Source: Methylobacter sp. | GTDB lineage: Bacteria > Pseudomonadota > Gammaproteobacteria > Methylococcales > Methylomonadaceae | Length of the DNA stretch: 64,000 nt | Direction of reading: 5' to 3' | Assembly: GCA_004299305.1 (NCBI GenBank) | Contig: SCPZ01000036.1 | Span: 1 to 64,000, forward strand | Shown here: positions 9,701-17,732 of the stretch, piece after piece | How positions within the stretch are numbered: position 1 is the stretch's first letter | How the letters are laid out: every line of letters starts with the position of its first letter | Notes under the pieces: model-generated | The model's input: the letters and a program-made list of their open reading frames with translations, nothing else | Told to the model about the DNA's origin: nothing | Database searches by the model: none | Position numbers and translations under genes: made by a program

Positions 9701-10696
9701 CAGGATCGGGTGGCGCAAGCCATCGTTGACATCATGGCGCTGCCATTCCAGCTTGGCGAGCATAATGCTTATGTCTCCGCCAGCATAGGCATTGCCGGTT
9801 ATCCGCAGGATGCAGATAACGCTGAGGTATTAATCGGCTGTGCCGACCAGGCTATGTATGTCGCCAAGGACATGGGATGTAACTGCTTCAGTTTCTTTAC
9901 CCACGGCATGTTGGAGCAGGCTCGGCAACGTCTGGAGCTGGCGGGCGACCTGCGCGTCGCGCTCCAAGCCGGCCAACTTGAGGTGTATTACCAGCCGATA
10001 GTCGATATTGTCAGCGGTGTTGCGGACAAGGCCGAAGCGCTGTTGCGTTGGCATCATCCCGAACTGGGCATGGTGCCGCCCGACCGGTTTATTCCTCTAG
10101 CCGAAGAAACCGACCTGATTCAGGAGATCGGCGCTTGGGTGTTTCGCGAGGCTGCGGGCACCGCCAAACGCTGGAATGAAATGAGTGTAAGGGATGGAAT
10201 ACGGCGGATTAGCGTCAACATGTCGCCGCGCCAGTTCACCAAAGATAGCGGCGTGCAAGCGGTTATTGATTATTTGCAGGCAGCCGACATCAATCCGTCT
10301 TGTCTCGTTGTTGAAATCACCGAAGGCTTGTTACTGGATGATTGTTCGGCTATTACCGAGAAATTGGAGCTATTGCGTGCGGCAGGGATTCAACTTTCCC
10401 TGGATGACTTCGGCACCGGTTATTCCGCGATGGCTTATTTGAAGAAGTTCAACATTGACTACCTGAAAATCGACCGCTCTTTCGTTCGCGACCTGGAGAC
10501 CGATCCCGGCGACCGGGCGATAGCGGAAGCCATTGTGGTGATGGCGCACCGCTTGGGCTTGAAGGTGATAGCGGAAGGCGTGGAAACCGAAGGCCAGCGA
10601 GCCTTACTGATGGCGGTGGGCTGTGAGTATGTGCAGGGTTACCTGTATGCCAAACCGATGCCGGTCGAGGCGTTTTTAGACTATGTTCTAAGGTAG
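6740..10696 (+). CDS. REC-GAF-PAS-GAF-GGDEF-EAL cyclic-di-GMP enzyme
   Basis: Soluble 1318-residue protein predicted to make and/or break cyclic-di-GMP under phosphorelay control. A GGGAGTGAG ribosome site precedes the ATG. Domains: receiver (about 12-125, Asp61 in LLDVLMPGLDGFE), coiled coil, GAF (about 190-335), three PAS units (about 342-712), second GAF (about 722-878), GGDEF (motif GGDEF at 971-975) and EAL (EALLRW from 1099). EAL catalytic landmarks NMSPRQF, DDFGTGYS, KIDRSFV and AEGVET are present, as is an intact GGDEF signature, so both activities are possible; tandem proteins like this are often biased to one. It lies 309 bases downstream of the hybrid kinase on the same strand, which suggests, without proving, that the kinase feeds its receiver. 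Confidence 0.92.
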   Translation: MSRVTASADKPVILIVDDTPVNLGVVVDGLENRGYRLLIAQDGVEGLKRAAFVKPNLILLDVLMPGLDGFEVCRRLKANAETADIPVIFMTALVESEHKITGFKAGGVDYLTKPMQIDEVIARVGTHLNLRAMQRQLQLQNVQLQRQQEELEHKVVQRTAELSASNSLLREEIEERKRVEKTMKFIAQRGWMDGGESFLSALARYLGRLLGVDYVIIDKLAADPSYAETVAIYAKGEALPNMQYRLEDTPCENVIAGGLCCYSANVQQQFPKDSLLADMQVESYIGLPLWDSTGKVIGLIAVMDGKPIHNELAVTSILQLVATGAAAELKRRQSEQAVAESRQFLSRVIDTMADPVFVKDRKHRWILLNQAFCEFVGHPMEFLLGKSDFDLFPDSQASSHWAVDEAVFISGEEQVNEEELTGHDGIIHTIVTKKTCYSDDIGRQFLVGIILDISERKQMETELRQREQEFRVLVENSPDPIFRYDREGRRIYANPAVERLVGRPADELMNRMPSDRSVLSATEGEKLVQAIRQVLETGLTAESEVEFVNSDGQLNYFHNRYAPEFGALGEVVGVISIARDITERKLAENLLYQRERELRTLVENLPTMVVRYDRNFRRTYVNPVYLQITGRAESEIFDNHLSESWRATNISADSYAAILAEVMSNGIKTEVSLEWTDGDGRLVSHAMKIVPEYDVDGHINSVLALGFDLSDRRQQQILEANRQRVFEKMAHGDNLHGILEQVALYVESSRSGRRCGILLLDEDKKHLQIVAAPSFPKTHRATFSPQMLDEETGRCHGWVASALRGERVIVKNMAKHPCQSLCRRFIRESGAVACWSEPILSSSNQLLGVVTLYINQVGEPNDADLALLLQAGHLSSIAIERKRIEQQMYRQASYDQLTGLPNRRLFGNRLREEIAKAERGVYSLAVLFIDLDRFKEVNDTLGHENGDELLVEAASRIRSCVRESDTVARLGGDEFVVILPKVDESVPQDRVAQAIVDIMALPFQLGEHNAYVSASIGIAGYPQDADNAEVLIGCADQAMYVAKDMGCNCFSFFTHGMLEQARQRLELAGDLRVALQAGQLEVYYQPIVDIVSGVADKAEALLRWHHPELGMVPPDRFIPLAEETDLIQEIGAWVFREAAGTAKRWNEMSVRDGIRRISVNMSPRQFTKDSGVQAVIDYLQAADINPSCLVVEITEGLLLDDCSAITEKLELLRAAGIQLSLDDFGTGYSAMAYLKKFNIDYLKIDRSFVRDLETDPGDRAIAEAIVVMAHRLGLKVIAEGVETEGQRALLMAVGCEYVQGYLYAKPMPVEAFLDYVLR

Positions 10697-11147
10697 TGCG
10701 TGCTTTCTAGCGTTAAGCAATCAGCGGCAAAACAAAATGCCACAGCTTCACAGATTACATAAACCTAGAAAAATCATTTCGTCCGCGAAAACCAACAGTA
10801 GGCGCTTTAGGCGACACGAAAAGCACGAAAAACTTCAAAAGGTTATCAAACCGTAGGTCGGGTGCTGCATCAGCACCCGACCTGACTCCCTCGCCTGTTG
10901 CATAAGTATCTACACAAGTACCGGCTCCTTCTCCCTTGAGGGAGAAGGTTGGGATGAGGGGGACATAAATGCTTGTTTTTATTCTCCTCACCCCAGCCCT
11001 CTCCAACAGGAGAGGGTGCTAGGTCGACTTGCAACTCATTGTATTTATAATACAAAAAAGTTATGTAAATAGTTATGCTCCTGTTGGAGAGGGAGAGGGG
11101 ATTCAAAAAAGCGCAAATCATGACCGCTCGCAGTATAACTAAATTTT
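10697..11147. repeat. intergenic region filled with palindromic repeats
   Basis: No convincing gene here. A strong hairpin at 10855-10883 pairs AGGTCGGGTGCTG with CAGCACCCGACCT over a CAT loop and could end transcription, although no T-run follows. Further along are CCTTCTCCCT/AGGGAGAAGG (about 10926-10950) and several CCCTCTCC/GGAGAGGG arms. The same CTTCTCCCT style recurs at 19917-20113. GGCGACACGAAAAGCACGAA near 10812 resembles material near 63370. Confidence 0.6.
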
Positions 11148-12386
11148 TCAATCCGCTAAATGTCTAGCCAGTAGCTGCAAAGGATGTTCGATTTTGCTTT
11201 GGTCGGCGCTGAGAAAGACTGCGCAACCAAAATTGCCGCTGACTACTACATCGGCAGACGAATCGGCGATGATGTGCTGTTTTAAAACGCGTAACTGCGC
11301 GGCATTGTCGGGATGAGTCAGCATGTAGCTGCCACCGGCGCCGCAGCAGATGTGGTTGTCGGCCAAAGCGGCAACACTTAGGCCGGGGATTTTTTCCAGT
11401 AATGCATAAACGGCTGCTTGATTTTTGAGGATGTTGCGTTGGCTACAGGGTTCATGCACTGCGACTTTCAGCGTAGATGGCGTCAGTTGCAGCTGGTCCG
11501 GCCAGTGTTCCAGCAAAAAATCGTTAATGTCGTACAAGCGTTGCCGGAACAGTTGCGCTGCGAGATCATCGTGACTTTGATACTCGCTTAACATAGCCCC
11601 GCAACCGGTGGCGGTGTGCAGTACGGCGTCGACATCCAGTGCGTTGAATACGCTGATGTTGTTGGCTATCAAAGCGGCGGCGGATTGGCCGTTGTGTTGG
11701 TGAATCGCGCCGCAACAGCCTTGCTGAGGCGGAATCAGCACTTCGTAGCCTATTGCGTTAAGCAGTTTGATAGCCGCCTGCAAGGTTTCGCGGTCGAAAT
11801 GTTCCGCTATACAACCGGTGAACAGCGCAACCTGACCGCGCAGCGTACCGTTGGCCGGATAACAGGCGGCCAATGCCTGCAATACAGGTTTATCCAGCAA
11901 GGCCTCCGCATCGGCTAAATGCAGTTTTTTCAGTAATCCGCTACGCCGTATCGGTTTTTGTAAGCCCGATTTCAGGTAAACGCTCAGCAAAGGCATTAAC
12001 CGCGTCCGCCAGCGCTTATTTTCAATCAGCTTGAATGCTGATTTTGCCAACCAACCCGGCCTAGCTTTTAGCTGGGCCTGGGCTTGATCGAATAATTGCC
12101 CATAAGCCATTTGGCTAGGGCAAATAGTTTCGCAAGCCCGGCATTGCAGGCAGTTATCCAGGTGCCGGAGTTCATCGGCGCTAACTTGCAGGTTTTCGAC
12201 CAGTAGTTTACTGAGGGTGCGGATACGGCGGCGCGGGGTTTCTTCGTCTATTTGAAACAATCGAAAAGTCGGGCAGCTGCTGACGCACATGCCGCAGCGT
12301 AGGCATTCGCTCGCTCCGGGGATATAGGGTCCCGAACCGATTGACTCGCCGGGTTCATCATAGTCCATATCCATAAAGTCGAACAT
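11148..12386 (-). CDS. glcF: glycolate-oxidase-type iron-sulfur subunit (GlcF-like)
   Basis: 412-residue electron-transfer protein. Two [4Fe-4S] motifs, CLRCGMCVSSCP and CLQCRACETICP, are followed by two cysteine-rich CCG domains (GCCGAIH and CCGAGGSYML regions). This is the layout of GlcF, the subunit that accepts electrons from the flavin subunits GlcD/GlcE during glycolate oxidation. I start it at 12386, one base after the stop of the upstream gene, with GGAG in good position; the longer track ORF would overlap that gene by more than 60 bases. GlcD and GlcE are not in this window, so the partner flavoprotein must be elsewhere, and another CCG-type oxidoreductase role is possible. Confidence 0.82.
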   Translation of the reverse strand: MFDFMDMDYDEPGESIGSGPYIPGASECLRCGMCVSSCPTFRLFQIDEETPRRRIRTLSKLLVENLQVSADELRHLDNCLQCRACETICPSQMAYGQLFDQAQAQLKARPGWLAKSAFKLIENKRWRTRLMPLLSVYLKSGLQKPIRRSGLLKKLHLADAEALLDKPVLQALAACYPANGTLRGQVALFTGCIAEHFDRETLQAAIKLLNAIGYEVLIPPQQGCCGAIHQHNGQSAAALIANNISVFNALDVDAVLHTATGCGAMLSEYQSHDDLAAQLFRQRLYDINDFLLEHWPDQLQLTPSTLKVAVHEPCSQRNILKNQAAVYALLEKIPGLSVAALADNHICCGAGGSYMLTHPDNAAQLRVLKQHIIADSSADVVVSGNFGCAVFLSADQSKIEHPLQLLARHLAD

Positions 12387-12387
12387 G

Positions 12388-12831
12388 TTAGGACTCCATA
12401 ACTTTGACATAAGCGCGGCGTAGCAACTCCATTTCCGCAGGCGGTCGGCCACGCAATTCCACCAGGGTTTTCAGTTTGCAGTCGCGGCTTTGTATCAGTT
12501 TATGCGGCGGATCGAGCAACATGAAGCGCGCCATGTGGACGGTAATAATGCCGCCTGGGGTGTCGATTTGTTCGCTAAATCCAGGCTCAGCGCGGAGCAG
12601 GTCGTTGTCCAGTTGCAAAAGCCGGTTGATCGCGTTAACCATAGCGGATGGATGGACACTGACTTTGCCGGTTTCGCACTGCTCCGCTTCGAGAATTTCC
12701 GACAATGCCGGTAACGATTCCGGAAAGCAGATATTGCCGCTATTGTGCTGGACGAACAGGGTAAGGGCGCTGATGTCGCCTTTATAGTAAAGCAGCAGGC
12801 GGTGATTGTTGAATGTGTTAGGCTGGTTCAT
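12388..12831 (-). CDS. conserved small protein upstream of glcF, function unknown
   Basis: 147 residues, no signal peptide or membrane segment, no motif I recognise. Its stop codon lies one base before the glcF start and its last codons contain the glcF ribosome site, so the two are translationally linked. The tight coupling suggests a role with the GlcF-like subunit, but nothing in the sequence says what. Confidence 0.65.
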   Translation of the reverse strand: MNQPNTFNNHRLLLYYKGDISALTLFVQHNSGNICFPESLPALSEILEAEQCETGKVSVHPSAMVNAINRLLQLDNDLLRAEPGFSEQIDTPGGIITVHMARFMLLDPPHKLIQSRDCKLKTLVELRGRPPAEMELLRRAYVKVMES

Positions 12832-12959
12832 CGGATGTAATATTTTTTGTCAGACGATGTGATGGATAGTCTTGAGAGCAGATTTGGGTGCTGGCGAAAA
12901 CATGTTTTCCGAGTTGGCATGGTATTGCTCCATTTCAATAAAATGTTATTTATGTCTGC

Positions 12960-13193
12960 TTAGGCGATTTCCTGCGAAAAATATACCCACCTGACTGGTC
13001 TTTTTGTCCGTCTTCTGCGTTGTAAAAATGGTTGCATAGCTCGCTATGTGCCCATTTTTACGCCTCGGCAACTGCTCCATGCGTCGCTTAAAGCGCCTAC
13101 TGTTGGTGCTCTACCTCCTGCATCCATGCAGTCGTTGAAGACGAACAAAAATCCTGCGCCATTTGGGTATATTTATTCTTGGCAATCGCCTTA
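12960..13193. mobile_element. candidate MITE with imperfect terminal inverted repeats
   Basis: A 228-base element (12963-13190) begins GGCGATT and ends AATCGCC. Compared outward, the two 27-base ends agree at about 21 positions, including an unbroken AATATACCCA block. TTA flanks both sides (12960-12962 and 13191-13193) and could be a target duplication. Inside are an AAAATGG/CCATTTTT hairpin and a variant of the dispersed CTCGGCAACTGCTCC repeat. There is no coding sequence. The remaining gap 12832-12959 presumably holds the promoter of the unknown gene/glcF pair. Confidence 0.55.
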
Positions 13194-13238
13194 AGCCTAC
13201 ATCCATTTGGCGAGCGTTCCCAAATCCCGGCAAAGGAT

Positions 13239-15884
13239 TCATCCTGTCGTTATTTTGGTGACTTTTGGGGTAATTCCCAAGGGACGTTCGGCCATGTTCG
13301 ATGCCAGCTTTTGTGCCAGACGTTCGTTGCTTATAACCAGCAGCAAACACTCTTCGTCGGGGTTTTCCGGTGCTATAGCCGCATCCGCAAGCAACGCTCC
13401 GCCACCCAGGACGGGCGGCAACGTATTTAAGCGTGATTCGAGAACCTCCGGAATTTCACCCAGAAGATCGGCAATCACACAAAAACGGGTATCGGGATTT
13501 TTCTCGATCACCATAGCCTGTTGGGCTTTGTGATTTACCTGTTTCACACTATTCTTATCCGCGCACACCATGTTTCGGATGTCGAATACGGGTATCGGCA
13601 GTTTCTCGTACATCAAATAGCCGATGCAGTCGGCACCGGCACCTGGCGCCGGTGTTATGTTCGTGGTATCGACGGCTTCCAAAATCTGGTTGGCGCGAAT
13701 GCCAAACCATTCACTGCCTAGCCGGAAGGTTGCAATTTCCACGGTGGCTTCAGCATGTCCCCGGTCGGAGCGGATCGTAGGACAAGGAACCTCTTCTGCC
13801 TCTTCCCGACTTTTGGTGATAAAGCACAGTTCCTTTCCTACGAGTGCGATCACTTCATTTTTATAAGAATCGGACTCGCTCTTGTATTCACGGTAACCGT
13901 TGGAAGCATGGGCTCCGACCGCATAATAATGTTCGCCCAAGGAAATAATGCCGGTTATTTCTTTTCCAGGTGAGAGGTTATACAGGGCAGAGGGGATAGA
14001 AAGCTTATCGCCGGGATTAAATCTATTATCTGAGCATGCGAGTACCCGACCATCCCGAGAAACAAAAATGCCAAATGAACTCGAATCGATTTGCCCTTCG
14101 GTATTCTTAGGCAGAGCATCGCACAACATAGCTGAAAACTGTGGGGTCGAATCGAATACGATTCCGATGCCGCCCACAATTCCAGTCCCGTCCAGGCTCC
14201 GAATAGCGGCCCCATAGATATAAGTATGACGGCCTTGATAAAATCGGGTCTCGGCAAAGTCCGATACTGCGTAACCTTGCGAGTCAGGCAGCATCAGGAC
14301 GTGCCGCTGCCATTCTTCGCCGACACTCTGTCCGACCAGGTTGCCCTCGCAAGAGTTGGAGACCGCCACGATTCGGCCATCAACATCAAAAACGATCAGG
14401 TTGGTGTAAACGGTGTACAGACTATTGATATAATTCAGGATGCTTGAAATGCGTTCCCGGCCGGACTCCGAAATCTCGCGCTTGGCTAGTAATTCGCGGA
14501 AGGATGAGGTCAATGCCCACCATCGGCAATCGTTGGCGCGTTCGTAAAGGTTGCGATCCATGATATTGATCGCCAGTGATGCTTGGAAATGACTATCCTC
14601 AAGCACCGAAGAAACGACAGTCTCATGTAAATTGGCAATGGAGCGTTGAAACACCGACTGGGTCCGGGCGCCGGTGTTGCTGATTTCCCATAACAGAATC
14701 TTCGAAAAGCCTGTGTCTTTGCCCTGTCCGAAGCGACACTGTCGTACATTTCCGTTCCAGACTGAACGATTGAGTTCACGCTGAATCCGGTCAGCTTGTT
14801 TGGGAATACTACGCAAGCTTTCACCGAATAGCTGCGACTGTTCCATGATGGTATCGAGCGTCTCTTGATGGATATTCTTGAGTAAACCGGAGGCATCCCG
14901 GTTGAATGCATGTTGTAAGGGCAGCATGACATGTGCGTACCAGTGCGGCCCGGCGTAGCCTTGGTAGCCGCTACTGCGTCGTGTGGAAGCCAGGTATTCT
15001 TGTCCGGCGAAGCGCAGCACGCGGTATTCACGATCCAGGACAGGGGTCAGCTTAGCGGTAAGCGGCACATGATAAATATCCGAGCTGGCGATTACCAGTC
15101 CTTCGTTATCCAGCAGGGTGATAACTGACCAATCTTCCGGCGCAACAAGATCGGCAAAAATGCCTTTTAATTCATTATCGAATCGAAAACATAAACAAAG
15201 CACACCCAGCGCCTTATTGCTGTCGTCCACGACGCGGTACGAATAGATCAGGGAACGGGTCTCATCCGGCAAAAAATCGACATGATCAAATGTTTCTACA
15301 TATCCTTCCGAGGTCTCTATGGATAGCTGTAAAAGCTCGTGTTGAGTGCGTTCTATCCCGGCATGTTCTTTGAGCCGCACCAGTATCTCTCCATCCGTAT
15401 CAAGCAAGACAACGTCGGAATACACGGAATATTTTGATAAATATTCGGAAAACCGATCACGAAGTCGGGATAAACCCGGTTCCAGTTCGCTTTTTCTGGA
15501 ATACTTGCCCTTCAGGTTATTAGCCTCCCTGAGTACAGCGCATATGTCGTCATCCGTAGCCAAAAAACCGATGTCTGCGGTACGTTCGAATAGATTTCTG
15601 ACCAGAATGTCAATCGCGACTTGCGCTTTCGATGTCATCTCCAATACACATTTTCTCAGGGTTTCACTCGCAAGCTGGTTAAGTAGCGACCCTGTTAGTT
15701 TTTGGAACGACTGACGGGTACCATTCATATCGGTACCTGTACCGGACAACTGCCCTAACAAGGTCAAATTGTCCCAGACGCTTTGCAAATTATTCAGCTC
15801 TTCCCTGCATTCATCAACGGCTTGCATATGCCGTATCATTCCTATTAATCCGTCTTCGAGATCGATGTTTTTGTAATTAGCCAT
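13239..15884 (-). CDS. soluble cache-type sensor protein with C-terminal CheW domain
   Basis: 881 residues without any clear membrane span or signal peptide. Two similar sensory halves are visible: ERTADIGFLATDDD...YSVYSDVVLLDTDGEILV and ERANDCRWWALTSSF...YTVYTNLIVFDVDGRIVA. Both look like cache/PDC folds, which usually lie outside the membrane. From about residue 711 there is a CheW-like domain (FRLGSEWFGIRANQILEAVD, then LPIPVFDIRNMV). The methyl-accepting signalling coiled coil is missing, so it cannot signal like an MCP by itself; it might instead dock into CheA/MCP arrays through the CheW domain. No other chemotaxis gene is adjacent. Domain calls are by eye. Confidence 0.75.
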   Translation of the reverse strand: MANYKNIDLEDGLIGMIRHMQAVDECREELNNLQSVWDNLTLLGQLSGTGTDMNGTRQSFQKLTGSLLNQLASETLRKCVLEMTSKAQVAIDILVRNLFERTADIGFLATDDDICAVLREANNLKGKYSRKSELEPGLSRLRDRFSEYLSKYSVYSDVVLLDTDGEILVRLKEHAGIERTQHELLQLSIETSEGYVETFDHVDFLPDETRSLIYSYRVVDDSNKALGVLCLCFRFDNELKGIFADLVAPEDWSVITLLDNEGLVIASSDIYHVPLTAKLTPVLDREYRVLRFAGQEYLASTRRSSGYQGYAGPHWYAHVMLPLQHAFNRDASGLLKNIHQETLDTIMEQSQLFGESLRSIPKQADRIQRELNRSVWNGNVRQCRFGQGKDTGFSKILLWEISNTGARTQSVFQRSIANLHETVVSSVLEDSHFQASLAINIMDRNLYERANDCRWWALTSSFRELLAKREISESGRERISSILNYINSLYTVYTNLIVFDVDGRIVAVSNSCEGNLVGQSVGEEWQRHVLMLPDSQGYAVSDFAETRFYQGRHTYIYGAAIRSLDGTGIVGGIGIVFDSTPQFSAMLCDALPKNTEGQIDSSSFGIFVSRDGRVLACSDNRFNPGDKLSIPSALYNLSPGKEITGIISLGEHYYAVGAHASNGYREYKSESDSYKNEVIALVGKELCFITKSREEAEEVPCPTIRSDRGHAEATVEIATFRLGSEWFGIRANQILEAVDTTNITPAPGAGADCIGYLMYEKLPIPVFDIRNMVCADKNSVKQVNHKAQQAMVIEKNPDTRFCVIADLLGEIPEVLESRLNTLPPVLGGGALLADAAIAPENPDEECLLLVISNERLAQKLASNMAERPLGITPKVTKITTG

Positions 15885-16336
15885 GGTGAGTGCCCTGAGA
15901 GTTTGTAATTATTATAGGGGCGGCTTCAATTGATTTAGACAGTTTGGCTATCAACTTAAGGATGGCAAATTGCCAGGTTTAACCTTAGGCAGTTGGTAGC
16001 CGACATTTAAAACACAATGAGAAGTCGCTATTTTCGCTGCAAGTTTGTTTTGAGTGTTTCATCTAAACAAGTAGTGAAAATTATGCGACTGCATATGTCT
16101 GCGGTATACGGACTTTCCTCACTTTCCCGTTCGCCGCCTGATAAACAGATGGCACACATTAGCCCAATGACTTACGCGATTTTGGAAAGTTTGCATTCTC
16201 AGTTATTCATTATTACTTAAGCTTCTATAACGGACAGCAAATGAAATTCTATTCAGGATTTGACTTTTCTTGAGTGTAAGGCGATTTACTGGACAATAGC
16301 CCACACCGTCGCGCCGTAAACCGCCTTACAAAGACT
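15885..16336. other. intergenic region, no gene recognised
   Basis: This region holds the presumed promoter of the cache/CheW gene. Near its end an inverted repeat GTAAGGCG (16276-16283) pairs with CGCCTTAC (16322-16329), placed just after the Nif11 gene on the minus strand, where it could act as a terminator or simply be another repeat. The 67-codon plus-strand ORF here has no support. Confidence 0.5.
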
Positions 16337-16555
16337 TTAAACCCTTAACAAAGCCTTAGCCATTTTTTCGGAAAGTTGTTCTTCGACGAATTGCGGCTCG
16401 TTGGGCGGATAAAGTTCAACTTCATCCAGTTCAAAATTATATTCTTTGCCCAAAGCGATCAGTTCCCTGATTTTTTGTACCGCCAACAGTTTTTCTTTTA
16501 ATTCAGAATCTGTTTTTGCTAGTTCAGAGAATGCTTTTATTTGTGCAATTGACAT
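16337..16555 (-). CDS. Nif11-domain small protein
   Basis: 72 residues starting MSIAQIKAFSELAKTDSEL, the typical opening of the Nif11 family, with the conserved leucine/lysine helix and a later G-K-E-Y-N-F-E-L segment. Nif11 proteins are either small proteins of unknown role in nif regions or leader peptides of ribosomal natural products. There is no Gly-Gly or Gly-Ala cleavage site and no core peptide after the domain, and no modification or export enzyme nearby, so I read it as the nif-associated type. A GGAG ribosome site precedes the ATG. It follows the nif operon after a 214-base gap. Confidence 0.75.
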   Translation of the reverse strand: MSIAQIKAFSELAKTDSELKEKLLAVQKIRELIALGKEYNFELDEVELYPPNEPQFVEEQLSEKMAKALLRV

Positions 16556-16639
16556 TGTATTTACTCCTTTTGTTGAAAATTACTGCATTACAAAGCAGTT
16601 GGAAATTTGTAACTACTCATTCCATGGAACACCGATGCC

Positions 16640-16700
16640 AAAAGTAGGCGCCTTGAGGCGACACGGATAGGACGAATTTACACGGATTTTTTATCCGTGT
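16640..16700. repeat. ACACGGAT-type repeat, possible terminator of the nif operon
   Basis: At 16680-16700, ACACGGAT and ATCCGTGT pair over a five-T loop, within a stretch of repeated GACACGGAT-like words. It lies just downstream of the last gene of the nif run. A related, larger element lies after alaC at 39593-39678. Termination is plausible but the element is a dispersed repeat first. Confidence 0.5.
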
Positions 16701-16769
16701 TTATCAGTCAAATCCGTGTCATCCGTGTTCTATTTTTCGAGTAAAGTAGTTACGAAAACTTAGTGTTCG

Positions 16770-17732
16770 TTACACGCTATAAGGCGTGTTAATCCAGTCT
16801 TTAAGTACTGCGACATCACGTTCGGGTAGATAAGAATAATCTCCGCTAATATCTTTAAAAACCGCTATGCCGGTTTGCGGCGAAACCAGCTTTCCTTTAA
16901 CCATATAAAAGAACCAGGCGAACGGATAACCCGCCTGCCGATCGAAACGGGTTAACAGGTTATGCAGCGCCGTGCCTTTTTTGCCGCTAATGTCTTCCAG
17001 TTGCGGCAGGTTTTTTTGCTGGGTATTGATGATTTCAACGTTGATTATTTGTTCGCCGAAGCGCCCGGTATGCCTGAATGGCCGAACAATCCAGTCGTTG
17101 GAAAGCACGGCTTTTTGAAGGGCGCTGCTTCGGTTCCAGTCGTCCATAAAACGTTGTACCGGATGTTCGGTGATATGGTATTTATTGATTTCATCCATGA
17201 AAATCGACACGTCAGTTTTACGTCGATAAGAATAACGCGAGGTTCCAATGCAGAATGTTTCTACGCATTCCGGGTCCAATGGATCAATAAATTCTTCTAA
17301 ATCCTCCGGTGGGTTATCGCCATTAACCAGCAAGCGATCCGACATTTCATGGGTTTTATCAATGTCGATCTGGACAAATTGTTCCGCCTTAGTGCCGGTT
17401 TGAATAACAAAATGCAGGGTGTTGCCGGTTTGCTTGGTGGCAATCAGTTGCTGTTCCAGGGCATGATCAATCAGGGTTTGCAGGTTTCTGCCGCATTCGA
17501 TATAGGTTCGTTCTGTCCATTCAATCAAGTTATTAGCGATACGGTTGCCCTCCATATCGACGATGCCGCCCAGGCGATACCATTCTTCCCCGGTTTTGGC
17601 TAAGCGGATCGGATAGTCGGGGTTTAGCGTTTGGAGTTTGGATAGTAATAATTCGTCGTCGCGGTCGGGCAGGGTGTGTTTGCAGATCTTTGCAAGCTGT
17701 TGCCCATCGAGTTGAAATTGTTGATCAGCCAT
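16770..17732 (-). CDS. nif-operon conserved protein, function unknown
   Basis: 320 residues, soluble, no recognised catalytic motif. It overlaps the end of the LRV gene by 8 bases, so it is translated as part of the nif operon and appears to be its last gene. The text is rich in charged and aromatic residues, with a run EDLEEFIDPLDPE around residue 140. The context suggests a nitrogenase accessory role, but no function can be read from the sequence. Confidence 0.7.
   Translation of the reverse strand: MADQQFQLDGQQLAKICKHTLPDRDDELLLSKLQTLNPDYPIRLAKTGEEWYRLGGIVDMEGNRIANNLIEWTERTYIECGRNLQTLIDHALEQQLIATKQTGNTLHFVIQTGTKAEQFVQIDIDKTHEMSDRLLVNGDNPPEDLEEFIDPLDPECVETFCIGTSRYSYRRKTDVSIFMDEINKYHITEHPVQRFMDDWNRSSALQKAVLSNDWIVRPFRHTGRFGEQIINVEIINTQQKNLPQLEDISGKKGTALHNLLTRFDRQAGYPFAWFFYMVKGKLVSPQTGIAVFKDISGDYSYLPERDVAVLKDWINTPYSV

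Noticed and set aside
16150-16164. TGGCACACATTAGCC as a sigma-54 promoter upstream of the cache/CheW region
   Set aside because: GG and GC are nine rather than ten bases apart, the -12 lacks TTGC, and it points away from any gene.
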